DNA of 64,000 bases from Tardibacter sp963781025. GTDB taxonomy: Bacteria > Pseudomonadota > Alphaproteobacteria > Sphingomonadales > Sphingomonadaceae. Below the pieces are notes generated by a model. The model was not told the DNA's origin, searched no databases, and saw only the letters and a list, made by a program, of their open reading frames with translations. Location: NCBI GenBank assembly GCA_963781025.1, contig CAWADU010000003.1, positions 2,337,462 to 2,401,461 on the forward strand, given 5' to 3'. This document shows positions 8,969 through 18,407 of the stretch, in pieces; position 1 is the first letter of the stretch; each line of letters opens with the position of its first letter. Position numbers and translations under genes: made by a program.

Positions 8969-9673
8969 ATGTCCAGCGTTGTTCGGTTTGAAAATGTCGG
9001 CCTGCGCTATGGCACCGGGGCAGAGACGCTGCGCGATCTCAATTTCGCGCTGGAACAGGGGTCGTTCCACTTCCTCACCGGCTCGTCGGGTGCGGGAAAG
9101 ACGTCGCTGCTCAGGATGCTCTATCTCGCGCAGCGGCCAAGCCGGGGCTTCATCTCGCTTTTCGGCGAGGATGTGGTGACGATGTCGCGTGGCCGGCTGC
9201 CCGCGATCCGGCGAAGGATCGGCGTGGTCTTCCAGGATTTCCGGCTGGTCTCGCATCTTTCCGCCTTCGACAATGTCGCTCTGCCGCTCAGGATCGCGGG
9301 CGTCGCCGAAACCGAGGTTCACGATCATGTCGGCGAACTGCTCGACTGGGTAGGGCTGGCCGACCGTTCGACCGCCCGACCGGCGACGCTTTCAGGCGGA
9401 GAGCAGCAGCGCGTCGCCATTGCGCGGGCGGTGATCGGCCGCCCGGACCTGCTCGTCGCCGACGAACCGACCGGCAACGTCGATCCAGACATGGCTTTTC
9501 GCCTGATGCACCTGTTCGACGAACTCAACCGCCTGGGCACCACGGTGCTGGTCGCAACCCATGATACGCAGCTCATGTCGCGGGTGCGTTCGGCGCGGAC
9601 GATGCGGCTTGACCGGGGTGCGCTTGGCGATGCCGCCGGGGCTTTCCGGCAAATGTCGCACGGCCTCGCGTGA
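8969..9673 (+). CDS. ftsE: Cell division ATP-binding protein FtsE
   Basis: A 234-residue ABC ATPase with Walker A GSSGAGKT (residues 38-45), the signature LSGGEQQRVAIARA at about 137, and Walker B LLVADEPTGNVD at about 159. With FtsX it forms the divisome complex that activates septal peptidoglycan hydrolases in the periplasm. The ATG at 8969 is chosen because the FtsE fold begins there; the open frame upstream to 8828 has no homology. Its TGA overlaps the ftsX ATG (TGATG), which indicates translational coupling. Complete and unremarkable. Confidence 0.95.
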   Translation: MSSVVRFENVGLRYGTGAETLRDLNFALEQGSFHFLTGSSGAGKTSLLRMLYLAQRPSRGFISLFGEDVVTMSRGRLPAIRRRIGVVFQDFRLVSHLSAFDNVALPLRIAGVAETEVHDHVGELLDWVGLADRSTARPATLSGGEQQRVAIARAVIGRPDLLVADEPTGNVDPDMAFRLMHLFDELNRLGTTVLVATHDTQLMSRVRSARTMRLDRGALGDAAGAFRQMSHGLA

Positions 9674-10560
9674 TGCGGCACTTCACCCTTGGCGGGGTCG
9701 ATGGCCTGCTGCCCGCGCTCCGGGCTTTTTCGGTATTGCCGATGCTGATCGGGATCATGGTGTTCCTGACCGCGCTCGCTGTCGCAGGGGCGTTGTCGCT
9801 TACCAGCGCGGCCCATGGGCTCGCTCGTGAATTGTCGCGCACGCTCACCATCCAGGTCGTGCATGCGGATCCGGCAGTGCGCGAGCGGGAAGCGATGGCT
9901 GCAGCCAATGCGCTTGGCTCCGTTCCCGGCGTGACATCGGTAAAACCGTTCAACCGGGCTGAGATCGCGGGGCTGCTCCAGCCCTGGATCGGCTCGGGCG
10001 CGCTCGATCCCGATCTGCCGCTGCCCGCGCTCATCGATGTTACGTTCGATGCATCCGGGCGTAGCCGGACGTCGCAGGTGCGGGCATTGCTTGAAAAGAT
10101 CGCGCCGCATGCGCGGGTGGATGAACAGACCACCTGGCTTCAGTCGCTGTCGGGGCTGCTCGCGACCTTGCGCTGGCTCGGCATCGGCATTGCACTGCTG
10201 GTTGCGCTGGCGATGGTCGGCACTGTAGTGCTCGCAACCCGGGCGGCGCTTCACACGCACCGCGAAACGATTGAGGTCATGCATCTGATGGGGGCGACGG
10301 ACGGACAGATTTCCCGCCTGTTCGAGCGGCGCTCCGCCGTCGATGGGCTAGTTGGCGGTCTGATGGCGCTCGTCGCCGCGGCGTTGGTCCTGTTCACCCT
10401 TCAGGCGCGGGTGCTGGCCACTGGCTCGGGCTTGCTCGGCAGCGTCGAGATGCCTGTTCTGGCTTGGCCGGTCCTTGCCGCGCTGCCCTTGCTCGCGGCG
10501 CTGCTGGCGGCTGTGACCGCGAGGATCACCGTGTTCCGCAGCCTGAGCGAAACGCTGTGA
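9673..10560 (+). CDS. ftsX: Cell division protein FtsX
   Basis: A 295-residue inner-membrane permease. There is a cytoplasmic start, a first membrane helix at about residues 20-45, a periplasmic domain of about 120 residues that would contact hydrolase activators, and three C-terminal helices; the FtsX core reads TRAALHTHRETIEVMHLMGA. It partners FtsE in divisome activation. The start overlaps the ftsE stop; a GTG one codon earlier at 9670 is possible. The next gene begins inside its last codons, so ftsE, ftsX, the DUF218 gene and the acyltransferase form one operon. Confidence 0.92.
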   Translation: MRHFTLGGVDGLLPALRAFSVLPMLIGIMVFLTALAVAGALSLTSAAHGLARELSRTLTIQVVHADPAVREREAMAAANALGSVPGVTSVKPFNRAEIAGLLQPWIGSGALDPDLPLPALIDVTFDASGRSRTSQVRALLEKIAPHARVDEQTTWLQSLSGLLATLRWLGIGIALLVALAMVGTVVLATRAALHTHRETIEVMHLMGATDGQISRLFERRSAVDGLVGGLMALVAAALVLFTLQARVLATGSGLLGSVEMPVLAWPVLAALPLLAALLAAVTARITVFRSLSETL

Positions 10561-11102
10561 GAAGAGCGCTGATTCGCATCGTCGCGGGGGCGGCGCTCCT
10601 TTGGGTGCTTGGCTTCGCGCTATGGGTTTTGCTGTTGCCGGACAGGAACGACAGCGGGCAAAGGACCGATGCCATCGTGGTGATGACGGGCGGGCCGGGC
10701 CGGGTGAATCGCGGCGTCGCACTGTTGCGGGCGGGCAAGGCAAGGCGCCTGTTTATCTCAGGCGTCGACCGCACTGTTCGTCCGCATGAACTTGCGCTTA
10801 CGGTGAACGCTCCGCCGGCCTTGTTCAGATGCTGCGTCGACCTTGGGCGAGAGGCGGTCGACACGCGTTCCAACGCGGACGAGACGGCGCGTTGGGTGAA
10901 GATGCGGGGCTATCGTTCGGTACGGCTGGTGACATCGGCCTGGCATATGCCCCGCGCCAGGCTGGAGCTGTCGGCGCGTCTCGACAATGGTGTCGAGATC
11001 ATTTCCGATGCGGTTCCGGGCGACCGGCCGCCCGCCGCCATGTCGCGCGAATACACAAAATACGCGCTGCGGCTGCTGTCCATCTGGATGGGGGTGGTCT
11101 GA
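10557..11102 (+). CDS. YdcF-like protein (DUF218 family)
   Basis: A 181-residue DUF218 protein with an N-terminal membrane anchor (VAGAALLWVLGFALWVLLLP) and the conserved core starting TDAIVVMTGGPGRVNRGVALL, then RRLFISGVDRT, and SNADETARWVKMRGYRSVRLVTSAWHMPRA at about residues 103-132. The SAWHMPR segment is highly conserved in the family. Relatives such as YdcF, SanA and ElyC are linked to envelope precursor metabolism, but the reaction is not established. The start is a GTG that overlaps the ftsX stop. Its position between ftsX and an acyltransferase gene is commonly seen in sphingomonads and fits an envelope role. Confidence 0.85.
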   Translation: MRRALIRIVAGAALLWVLGFALWVLLLPDRNDSGQRTDAIVVMTGGPGRVNRGVALLRAGKARRLFISGVDRTVRPHELALTVNAPPALFRCCVDLGREAVDTRSNADETARWVKMRGYRSVRLVTSAWHMPRARLELSARLDNGVEIISDAVPGDRPPAAMSREYTKYALRLLSIWMGVV

Positions 11103-11104
11103 TT

Positions 11105-11803
11105 GTGATCGCCCGTCTGCGCTCCCTTGCCTATACGATGGTCTTCTATGGGCTGACGGTGCCGATAGTCGTCATCGCCTTGCCGATCGCGTTCTCGCCC
11201 CGGCTGCTGAAGCCCTATATCCATGGCTGGGCGCATTTCCATGAATGGTGCGTCCGCTGGCTGCTCGGGATCAGGCTGAAGGTGGAGGGTGAAATCCCTC
11301 GTGACCATGTGCTGGTCGCGGCCAAGCATAAATCGGCCTATGAGACGATCGCGCTTATCCACTTGCTCAAGGAACCTGTCGTCGTCCTGAAGGCAGAGCT
11401 TGCCCGCATTCCGCTATGGGGCTGGCTCGCGCAACGTTACGGCATGATCCCCATCGACCGCGCCGGCGGCATGCGCACGCTTCGTGCCATGCTGAAGGCG
11501 GCCGATGCGGCGCGCGACAGCGGCCGTTCGGTCGCGATCTTTCCGGAAGGCACGCGGGTGCCTCATGGCGAATGCCCGCCGGTCCGTTCGGGTTTTGCCG
11601 GGCTGTACCGCCATCTGGACCTGCCGGTCGTGCCTGTCGCGCTCGATGCAGGGCGGTTGTGGACTAAAAACGGCTTTATCAAACAACCCGGCACGATCAC
11701 CATCCGCTTTGGGGCGACTATTCCCGCCGGCCTTCCCCGCCATGAGGCGGAGGAGCAGGTCCACGCCGCGATCAATGCGCTGAATTCGTCGCAGTCTGGC
11801 TGA
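11105..11803 (+). CDS. 1-acyl-sn-glycerol-3-phosphate acyltransferase (PlsC family)
   Basis: A 232-residue membrane-associated acyltransferase. The N-terminus has a hydrophobic helix (SLAYTMVFYGLTVPIVVIAL). The catalytic motif is AAKHKSAYET, a His-x4-Glu variant of the usual His-x4-Asp and frequent in alphaproteobacterial members. The glycerophosphate-binding motif is IFPEGTR at about residue 143. It would acylate lysophosphatidate in phospholipid synthesis. The start is a GTG two bases after the DUF218 stop. The last 32 bases overlap the converging hypothetical membrane protein gene. It is the final gene of the ftsEX operon. Confidence 0.88.
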   Translation: MIARLRSLAYTMVFYGLTVPIVVIALPIAFSPRLLKPYIHGWAHFHEWCVRWLLGIRLKVEGEIPRDHVLVAAKHKSAYETIALIHLLKEPVVVLKAELARIPLWGWLAQRYGMIPIDRAGGMRTLRAMLKAADAARDSGRSVAIFPEGTRVPHGECPPVRSGFAGLYRHLDLPVVPVALDAGRLWTKNGFIKQPGTITIRFGATIPAGLPRHEAEEQVHAAINALNSSQSG

Positions 11804-12299
11804 CGTCGGGCTGGGAAGCCTTCACGCTTTTCATGACGGGTTGGGGCATCAACCTTGAACCATTTGCCGCGACGGCAATGCTAGCGGCAAGCGCCAGCAG
11901 CCAAAACAACTTGCGGACGCTGCGGTAGCTGAACGGGTATTTCTGTTGGCAACTGGCAAAATTGCGCTCCCAGCCGAATGCGTCCAACTGGCTGTAGAAA
12001 ACCCTCTCGATCTTTTTGAGATAATTCTCCAGGTCATCGATATATCGATGGCGTGCCGAAAGCCTCAGGATTGCAAGAACTGGTAAGGAAACCGGCGCCC
12101 ACAGCACTATCGGTGCGCTGTGGATTATCGAAGTTCCGTTCTTGAAGATCCAGGCATAAAACGCCACGATCGCGATCGCTATGATCGTTTCCGTCCGGTG
12201 CAGGTCTTCGACCGAATATGCAATTCTGGCGACAACGGACTTATACTCCTCCAGACGAAATTCATTTTCATTCGTAAATGCCGGGAGTTGGTCGGCCAT
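11772..12299 (-). CDS. Hypothetical membrane protein with three predicted helices
   Basis: Not a family I recognise with certainty. The 175-residue product has a charged, probably coiled N-terminal stretch (FRLEEYKSVVARIAYSVEDL), two adjacent hydrophobic helices (about residues 38-54 and 64-80), a cytoplasmic-type amphipathic segment with conserved-looking YIDDLENYLKKIERVFYS and a C-terminal helix at about 130-147. This layout resembles small SLATT-like or RipA-like bacterial membrane proteins, but no diagnostic motif is visible. GC content is a little lower than its neighbours. It stands alone and its 3' end overlaps the acyltransferase gene by 32 bases. Confidence 0.6.
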   Translation of the reverse strand: MADQLPAFTNENEFRLEEYKSVVARIAYSVEDLHRTETIIAIAIVAFYAWIFKNGTSIIHSAPIVLWAPVSLPVLAILRLSARHRYIDDLENYLKKIERVFYSQLDAFGWERNFASCQQKYPFSYRSVRKLFWLLALAASIAVAANGSRLMPQPVMKSVKASQPDVSQTATNSAH

Positions 12300-12474
12300 C
12301 TTTCTTTCCCCTCTGATTTATTTACAAGGCAAGAAAATACGCTGACTGGACCCCATCTAGTACGAAATCCGAACTTCGGGGAGTTTAATTTGAACAGGCG
12401 GCAACCCTTGCCCGCCGTTTCTTGGAGAGCGGAACGTTGCCGTTCGTCAGGTGTTCTGATGGCAGGAGAAGATC

Positions 12475-12708
12475 ATGCTCGCAGTCTCGCTCGGCGCGGC
12501 GCTTGTAGTCATAGGAGTCGTGTGGTCGGCGTTTACGGCCACCCGGCGCGGCCCGCTCAGCGATCCGCAGCCGCCCGCCCCCGGCGAAGCGCCATCCACG
12601 CTTGAACCCAGCGGACGCGGCCGACGGCTCAGCCTGAGGGCGGAACTGCCCGCCCTCGGCCTTATTCTGGTTGGGGTCGTCCTTCTGTTGGCAGGATCGT
12701 TCCGTTAA
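12475..12708 (+). CDS. Small two-helix membrane protein, unknown function
   Basis: A 77-residue protein with two transmembrane helices (MLAVSLGAALVVIGVVW and LGLILVGVVLLLAGSF) separated by a Pro- and Arg-rich loop. A clear ribosome-binding site (AGGAGA) precedes the ATG. No family is recognised. It ends twelve bases before the converging DUF4242 gene, so it is a single-gene unit. Codon use is ordinary for the region, which supports a real gene despite its size. Confidence 0.55.
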   Translation: MLAVSLGAALVVIGVVWSAFTATRRGPLSDPQPPAPGEAPSTLEPSGRGRRLSLRAELPALGLILVGVVLLLAGSFR

Positions 12709-12720
12709 CGAAACGCGGCG

Positions 12721-12993
12721 CTACTCTGCCGTGGTCGGATCGATCGTCGCCCTGACGCGCGCAATGCGATTGGCGGGCAAGCCCGCATTCTCGGCATGTT
12801 GGCGAATAAGGTCTTCGCTTGGCGCCCGATAGACGCAATAGACCTTGTCGTCGGTGACGTAGCTATGCACCCATTGGATGTCCGGGCCCAATTCCCGAAG
12901 GACTATGCATGAGCCCTGGGACGCGCCCTTGAGGTCACCCTGACTGAGTTGCCCGACGCCCGGCATGTCCCTTTCGATGACGAACTGCGGCAT
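12721..12993 (-). CDS. DUF4242 domain protein
   Basis: A 90-residue protein that begins MPQFVIERDMPGVGQLSQ and continues with WVHSYVTDDKVYCVYRAPSE, the recognisable core of DUF4242, a small ferredoxin-like fold. Some members have been described as nickel-binding homodimers, but no physiological role is settled. The ATG follows GAGAGGAG at good spacing. It is monocistronic and upstream of a stretch without genes before the tyrosine/histidine pair. Confidence 0.8.
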   Translation of the reverse strand: MPQFVIERDMPGVGQLSQGDLKGASQGSCIVLRELGPDIQWVHSYVTDDKVYCVYRAPSEDLIRQHAENAGLPANRIARVRATIDPTTAE

Positions 12994-13085
12994 GGCCTAG
13001 CTCCTCTCTTGAAAGGGTCAAATGTGCGCCTGTCGGCAGGTGGAGTCGACCCGCCTTTTCGGCCACCTTCGCTGCCTTTCAGGCC

Positions 13086-13997
13086 CTATTCGTGCGTGCG
13101 GCCGAAATCCGGACGCGCATCGTCCTGGCCCTGTTCGATGATGCCGCGCCGCACCGCCCGAGTGCGGGTGAACAGGTTGAACAGCGCGTCGCCGTCATCC
13201 CAGCGGATGGCGCGCTGGAGCGCGGTCAGGTCTTCGGTGAAACGCTGGAGCATTTCCAGCACGGCGTCCTTGTTCGCCAGGAACACGTCGCGCCACATGG
13301 TGGGGTCCGATGCGGCGATGCGGGTAAAGTCGCGGAAACCGCCGGCGGAATATTTGATCACCTCGGACCGCGTCACGCTTTCCATGTCGGATGCGGTGCC
13401 GACGATGGTGTAGGCGATGAGGTGCGGCAGATGGCTGGTGACGGCAAGCACCAGGTCGTGATGCTTCGGGTCCATGGTTTCGACATTTGCGCCCAGCCGG
13501 GCCCAGAATTCCCGCATCCGCTCGACCGCCAGCGCCTCGGTCCCCGCGTCCGGCGTCAATATGCACCAGCGGTTGTGGAACAGCGTCGCGAAACCGGCAT
13601 CGGGTCCGCTGTTCTCCGTGCCCGCGACCGGATGGCCGGGGACGATCGCAACGTCTTTCGGCAGCACGGCGCGCAGGTCGTCAAGCACGCTGCCCTTGAC
13701 CGATCCGACGTCAGACACCACCGCGCCTGTCGCCAGATCGGTCGCGATCGCTTCGGCGACGTCGCGCATCGCGCCGACCGGCACACAGAGGATGACGAGA
13801 TCCGCGTCGGTCACGGCAGCACCCGGGCTGTCGGCAAGGTCGTCGGTCAGGCCAAGTTCCGCCACCCGCGCGCGGACGGCTGGGTCCGCATCATAGCCGG
13901 TCAGGCTCACCGTCGGCATGTGCTCGCGCACCGCATGGGCGATGGACGAGCCGATCAGCCCGAAGCCGATGATCGAGACGCGCGAGAAGGGCAGCAT
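13086..13997 (-). CDS. tyrC: Prephenate/arogenate dehydrogenase
   Basis: A 303-residue NAD(P)-dependent dehydrogenase of tyrosine biosynthesis. The dinucleotide motif is IIGFGLIGSSIAHAVRE at the N-terminus; the substrate-pocket signature GHPVAGTENSGPDAG lies at about residue 130, and SHLPHLIAYTIVG at about 202. It decarboxylates and oxidises prephenate or arogenate. There is no chorismate mutase domain. The start is the ATG at 13997 that overlaps the hisC stop (TGATG); the longer open frame upstream is inside hisC. The hisC-tyrC pairing is widespread in alphaproteobacteria because HisC-like aminotransferases also serve aromatic amino acids. Confidence 0.92.
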   Translation of the reverse strand: MLPFSRVSIIGFGLIGSSIAHAVREHMPTVSLTGYDADPAVRARVAELGLTDDLADSPGAAVTDADLVILCVPVGAMRDVAEAIATDLATGAVVSDVGSVKGSVLDDLRAVLPKDVAIVPGHPVAGTENSGPDAGFATLFHNRWCILTPDAGTEALAVERMREFWARLGANVETMDPKHHDLVLAVTSHLPHLIAYTIVGTASDMESVTRSEVIKYSAGGFRDFTRIAASDPTMWRDVFLANKDAVLEMLQRFTEDLTALQRAIRWDDGDALFNLFTRTRAVRRGIIEQGQDDARPDFGRTHE

Positions 13998-15106
13998 CAG
14001 CCTGTATTCCTCGTGACATAGGTGCGAAGCGCCGCGGTCAGGCCCCGCATCTCCTCTTCCGTGCCGATCGTGATCCGGAGCGCGTTGGGGAGGCCCTGTC
14101 CGGGCAGCCAGCGGACGATGTAGCCGGCATCCATCAGCGCGTGATAGGCGTCCTCGGCGTTCACCGGGCCATCTTCGGGAAAGGTGACGAGGCTGAAATT
14201 GGCCCGGGACGGCACCGCGCGAAGCCCCACATTGCCGAAGCCCGCGATCTCGTCCTCGAACCAGCCGCGCCATTTCCGGTTGTGCGCCCGGCAACGCAGC
14301 ACGAACGCGTCATCGGCAAGCGCCGCGATGGCCGCCATCTGTCCGGCGGTGGTGACGCAAAAGGGCGCGCGGATCTTGTGCAGCGCCTCGATCACCTCGG
14401 CCGGCCCATAGCCCCAACCGATGCGTTCGGCGGCCAGCCCATAGATCTTGGAGAAGGTGCGGGTGACGAGCACATTGGGCGCGGTCTTCGCCAGTTCAAG
14501 CCCGGCGTCCTCCTCCTCGGGCTCGAGATATTCGGCATAGGCCTGGTCGATCACCAGCAGCACATTGGCCGGAAGCGCGGCGTGCAGGCGGGCGATCTCG
14601 GCCCGGCTCGCCATGGTGCCGGTGGGGTTGTTGGGGTTGGCGACAAACACGACGCGCGTCCGCTCGGTCACGCATGCCAACAACGCATCGATATCGGTCG
14701 CATAGTCGGTGTCCGGCGCTTCCACCGGCACGGCGCCCACCCGCCGCGCGGCGATGGGGTAGACCGAAAAACCGTAGCGGACGAACAGCACCTCGTCGCC
14801 GACACCGGCGAACGCGCCTGCCGCCAGATGCAGGATCTCGTCCGACCCGGTGCCATAGATCACGCGTGCCGGATCGAGCCCGTATTTGGCGGCGATGGCG
14901 GCGCGCAATTCGGCGGCGGACGCGTCAGGATAGCGGTGCAGTGAACCCAGGGCGTCGCGATAGGCGGCAACAGCGCCTTCCGGCGTGCCGAACGGATTTT
15001 CGTTCGACGACAGCTTCGCTGCCTTGCGGCCGTCATCAGTGGTTGACCGACCTGGCACATAGGGAGCGATTGCCTGTATCCAGGGCTTGGCTTGCGGCGT
15101 GTCCAT
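13997..15106 (-). CDS. hisC: Histidinol-phosphate aminotransferase
   Basis: A 369-residue class I/II aminotransferase. LSSNENPFGTPEGAV is near the N-terminus, NPNNPTGTM at about residue 156, and the PLP lysine lies in RTFSKIYGLAAERIGWGYG at about 217. The product converts histidinol phosphate and often also aromatic 2-oxo acids, which fits its direct coupling to the prephenate dehydrogenase gene downstream. Length is standard. The 273 bases between its start and cysK hold no gene I can support. Confidence 0.92.
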   Translation of the reverse strand: MDTPQAKPWIQAIAPYVPGRSTTDDGRKAAKLSSNENPFGTPEGAVAAYRDALGSLHRYPDASAAELRAAIAAKYGLDPARVIYGTGSDEILHLAAGAFAGVGDEVLFVRYGFSVYPIAARRVGAVPVEAPDTDYATDIDALLACVTERTRVVFVANPNNPTGTMASRAEIARLHAALPANVLLVIDQAYAEYLEPEEEDAGLELAKTAPNVLVTRTFSKIYGLAAERIGWGYGPAEVIEALHKIRAPFCVTTAGQMAAIAALADDAFVLRCRAHNRKWRGWFEDEIAGFGNVGLRAVPSRANFSLVTFPEDGPVNAEDAYHALMDAGYIVRWLPGQGLPNALRITIGTEEEMRGLTAALRTYVTRNTG

Positions 15107-15379
15107 GCGATCGACGCATTAAGCCGGGATGCGAACAAGCGCAATCGATCCTGCTCTCTGGTCCGCAGGGAGCGCGCGCCGACATTTCCGTCCATTCTCG
15201 TCGCGAGCCGCGATGGCGACTATGCGACGATAGAGGAATCGCGCAGAATGGCGCGTGTCTGGCAGTCGCACTTTGTCGATGTGGCTATGCGTTGAACGGA
15301 TGCCGTGCGCGGTCTCGTTGCCTGACCCGCGCTTCTGCCGTTAAGATCAATTCCGGAAACGAAATATGAGGACAAGGCG

Positions 15380-16300
15380 ATGAAGGCGAATTCGATACTG
15401 GAGACGGTCGGCAACACCCCGCATATTCGCATCAACCGGTTGTTCGGCAGCGACCATGAGGTCTGGAACAAGAGCGAACGCGCAAATCCCGGCGGCTCGA
15501 TCAAGGATCGCATCGCGCTTTCGATGATCGAAGACGCCGAAAAGTCGGGCAAGCTGAAGCCGGGCGGCGTCATCGTCGAGCCGACGTCGGGCAACACCGG
15601 CATTGGCCTTGCCATGGTGGCGGCGGTGAAGGGCTACAAACTCGTTCTCGTCATGCCCAATTCCATGTCGATCGAACGCCGCCGACTGATGCTCGCCTAT
15701 GGTGCGACGTTCGACCTGACGCCGCGTGAAAAGGGAATGAAGGGTGCAATCGAGCGCGCGATCGAGATCGTCAATTCCACGCCCGATTCCTGGATGCCGC
15801 AGCAGTTCGAAAATCCGGCGAACATCGAAGTGCACGCGAGGACGACCGCACAGGAGATATTGGCGGATTTCAGGGACAGCCCGATCGACGTGCTGATCAC
15901 CGGGGTCGGCACCGGCGGGCATATCACCGCCTGCGGCGAAGTGCTGAAAAAGGCGTGGCCTGGCCTCAAGGTGTTTGCCGTCGAGCCGACGTTGTCGCCG
16001 GTGATTTCCGGCGGCGCGCCCGGTCCGCATCCCATCCAGGGTATCGGCGCGGGGTTCGTTCCGACGAACCTTCACACGCAGGTGCTGGACGGGACCATTC
16101 AGGTCGATCCCAATGACGCGAAGGAATATGCGCTGCGCGCCGCGCGTGAAGAAGGGCTGCTGATCGGGATATCGTCGGGCGCGACACTTGCCGCCATCGC
16201 ACAAAAGCTGCCTCAATTGCCCAAAGGTTCGCGCGTGCTGGGCTTTAATTACGACACAGGCGAGCGCTATCTTTCGGTGCCCGATTTCCTCCCCGAATAG
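15380..16300 (+). CDS. cysK: Cysteine synthase A (O-acetylserine sulfhydrylase)
   Basis: A 306-residue PLP enzyme. The PLP lysine is K42 in NPGGSIKDRIALSM, the phosphate loop is PTSGNTGIGLAM at about residue 70, and the glycine-rich GVGTGGHITACGEVLK is at about 176. SSGATLAAIA near 262 is the C-terminal PLP-phosphate segment. It makes cysteine from O-acetylserine and sulfide. The Rrf2-type regulator gene converges on it, with stops only nine bases apart, suggesting but not proving a regulatory link. The start follows AAGG at short spacing. Confidence 0.94.
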   Translation: MKANSILETVGNTPHIRINRLFGSDHEVWNKSERANPGGSIKDRIALSMIEDAEKSGKLKPGGVIVEPTSGNTGIGLAMVAAVKGYKLVLVMPNSMSIERRRLMLAYGATFDLTPREKGMKGAIERAIEIVNSTPDSWMPQQFENPANIEVHARTTAQEILADFRDSPIDVLITGVGTGGHITACGEVLKKAWPGLKVFAVEPTLSPVISGGAPGPHPIQGIGAGFVPTNLHTQVLDGTIQVDPNDAKEYALRAAREEGLLIGISSGATLAAIAQKLPQLPKGSRVLGFNYDTGERYLSVPDFLPE

Positions 16301-16309
16301 GCGGCGTGC

Positions 16310-16756
16310 TTATTCGGCCGCCTCACCTGGCGCGGTCGCACGTTCGAGCGCGCAGGCTTTGGCGAGCGTGGTGCCGTCGAGGATCGCCGACACCTCTTCG
16401 CGTACATCGGCCATGATGTGCCGGATGGCGCAGGTGCTTTCGTCATCGCAATCGTCGCAGCGGCGGTAAAATTGCTTGCTGACGCAGGGCACCAGCGCCA
16501 GCGGCCCGTCGGTGACTCGCAGAATTTCGCCGAAGGTGATTTCCTCCGGCGGCCGGGCAAGCTCATAGCCCCCGTGCTTGCCGCGCGCGCTGTTGACGAT
16601 CCGCGCGCGCCGCAGGTCGGAAAGTATCGCTTCCAGAAATTTGCGCGGGATATTCTCCGCCTCGGAAATTCCGCTGACCTGGCGCGGTTCCTGCCCATAG
16701 CCGCGCGCCAGGTGGATCAGCGCCTTCATGGCGTAACGGCTGCGTTGGGAAAGCAT
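16310..16756 (-). CDS. Rrf2 family transcriptional regulator with a four-cysteine cluster
   Basis: A 148-residue Rrf2 winged-helix regulator starting MLSQRSRYAMKALIHLARG. HTH and wing are visible to about residue 80 (IPRKFLEAILSDLRRARIV, GKHGGYELARPP). The C-terminal part has Cys at 91, 100, 103 and 109 (CVSKQFYRRCDDCDDESTC), the place where IscR and NsrR bind an Fe-S cluster, so it could sense Fe-S status, NO or sulfur supply. The spacing is not the classical IscR three-Cys pattern. The neighbouring cysK makes cysteine-pathway regulation plausible. It is monocistronic. Confidence 0.88.
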   Translation of the reverse strand: MLSQRSRYAMKALIHLARGYGQEPRQVSGISEAENIPRKFLEAILSDLRRARIVNSARGKHGGYELARPPEEITFGEILRVTDGPLALVPCVSKQFYRRCDDCDDESTCAIRHIMADVREEVSAILDGTTLAKACALERATAPGEAAE

Positions 16757-16872
16757 TCCCGGCTAATCCTCGTCCAGTGGTAGGATTATACATTAGGCAG
16801 AGGCCCTGCTTCCGCCAATAGCTGGTTTCCGGGAGCCTTTTCGCCGATGCACGCGTCCGACTGACGGCAGCT

Positions 16873-18407
16873 TCAGAGCTTCACCCTCTCTTCGGCGGCC
16901 AGGGCGAGCTGATCGCTGACCGTTTCCACCGGCGGCGGCCCGCCGCGAGCGACCTCGCCCGCGAGCCTGCGCAGGTTTTCCTCATGACCGGAGCGTGTGA
17001 TGCGATATCCGTTCAGCGACAGAAGCGCGCAGGAATAGATCAGGAACATTACCGGCGGGAAAATGAAGCCAAGCCGCCAGATGACGTCGGCGTCGACATG
17101 ACCGGGCTGCGCGCTGGCCGGGAAATTCACGGTTGCGAGCACAAGCCCGGCCAGGAAGATGCCCAATCCCGACACCGCCTTTTGAACAACCAGGCCAACC
17201 GACAGGATCAGCCCCTCGGATCTTCGCCCTGTCGTCACCTCACTGTCCTCCACGACATCGAGCACCATCGCGGGCAGCAAATCCCGAAAACAATGATTGC
17301 GGTCAGCGAGAAGACATGCGCCACGAGAAGCGTCGGGACGAGCATCGGCGATCCGTTTGCGGGAAACAGGTCCATCAGCCGCAGGACCAACGGCAGGTTC
17401 AGGATGACGAGGCCCACCGGAAGCGCCGTGAGCGCGCTCCTTTTTTTGCCGAAGCGCTGGGAAAGGGGCACGGCAAGGAAAAAGGCCAGCGCGGACGCAA
17501 TGCCGTGCGCAATGACGAACAGCGACATCTGCCGCGCGGACAATTCCCAGAAATAGGTGTTGAGATATATCCCGAGCGACGTCGTCAATCCCGAGCCCAT
17601 CGATCCGAACAGCATCGTCAGGATGAGGGCGAGGAAGGAGCGGTTGGAAAGCGTCGAGCGCATTTCGCGAAAATTTTGCCGGATGCCCAGCCCGGTGCGC
17701 GCGGGCGGCACAACGAAATTCCGTATAAGACGGTGCGTGCCGAGCGCCGACGCAAGGATCGCCGCGAACATGAGCACGGCCGCGACCACGCCATAGGTGT
17801 AATACCCGTTCGGATTGAGCTGGCCCACGGGATGGGCTGCGTCCGGCTTCAGGAAAATATTGTAAGCGGCCATGGTCATGCCCAGGCCGCCGAGAGTTCC
17901 GAACAGGTATCTGAAGCTGATCAACGAAGTCCGTTCGTCATAATCGCGCGTGAGCTCGGGCATCATGGCCGAGTTGGGTATCTCGAACAGGGAAATGAAG
18001 CTGCGGGTCAAAATCGCGACACCGATCAGATAAATTATCTGCACGCTTTGAGGGCCCGCCGGCGGGAACCACAGCATCAAATAGGCTGTCGCGGCAGGAA
18101 GCGCTGCAATGTACATGAACGGATGCCGCCGCCCCCAACGGGACCGAAGCTGGTCGGAGACATGACCAATGACAGGGTCGACGCAGGCATCCAGCACCAG
18201 AGCGATCATGATCGCCAAACCAACCGTCTGGGCGGGAAGTCCGACGACCTGATTATAATAGAGCAACAAGAAGACGCTGAAACCGCTGTCCTTGATCCCA
18301 TAGGCCATGGCGCCGACGCCGCAGAACGCGCGGGTCGAAAAATTCAGCTTGCTGTCCTTGCCGGACGCGGGCGGCGACAGCTTGCTCACAAAACGACGGC
18401 CCGACAC
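16873..18407 (-). pseudogene. MFS transporter of the sugar:cation symporter type, interrupted by a one-base frameshift
   Basis: Two abutting frames encode one protein of about 510 residues. The first 390 residues contain ten helices and MelB-like signatures (AYGIKDSGFSVFLLLYYNQV, GHVSDQLRSRWGRRHPFMYI). The last segment continues from LLPAMVLDVVEDSEVTTGRR to the C-terminal helices in the other frame. DVVEDSEVTTGRRSEG is a conserved GPH-family motif and is intact. The frames meet at AAA 17279-17281 on the plus strand; a fourth A would restore GILLPAMVLDV. The substrate is unknown, probably a glycoside or small organic acid. The gene may be intact in the organism. The SDR gene 270 bases upstream on the same strand may be functionally linked. 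Confidence 0.75.
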
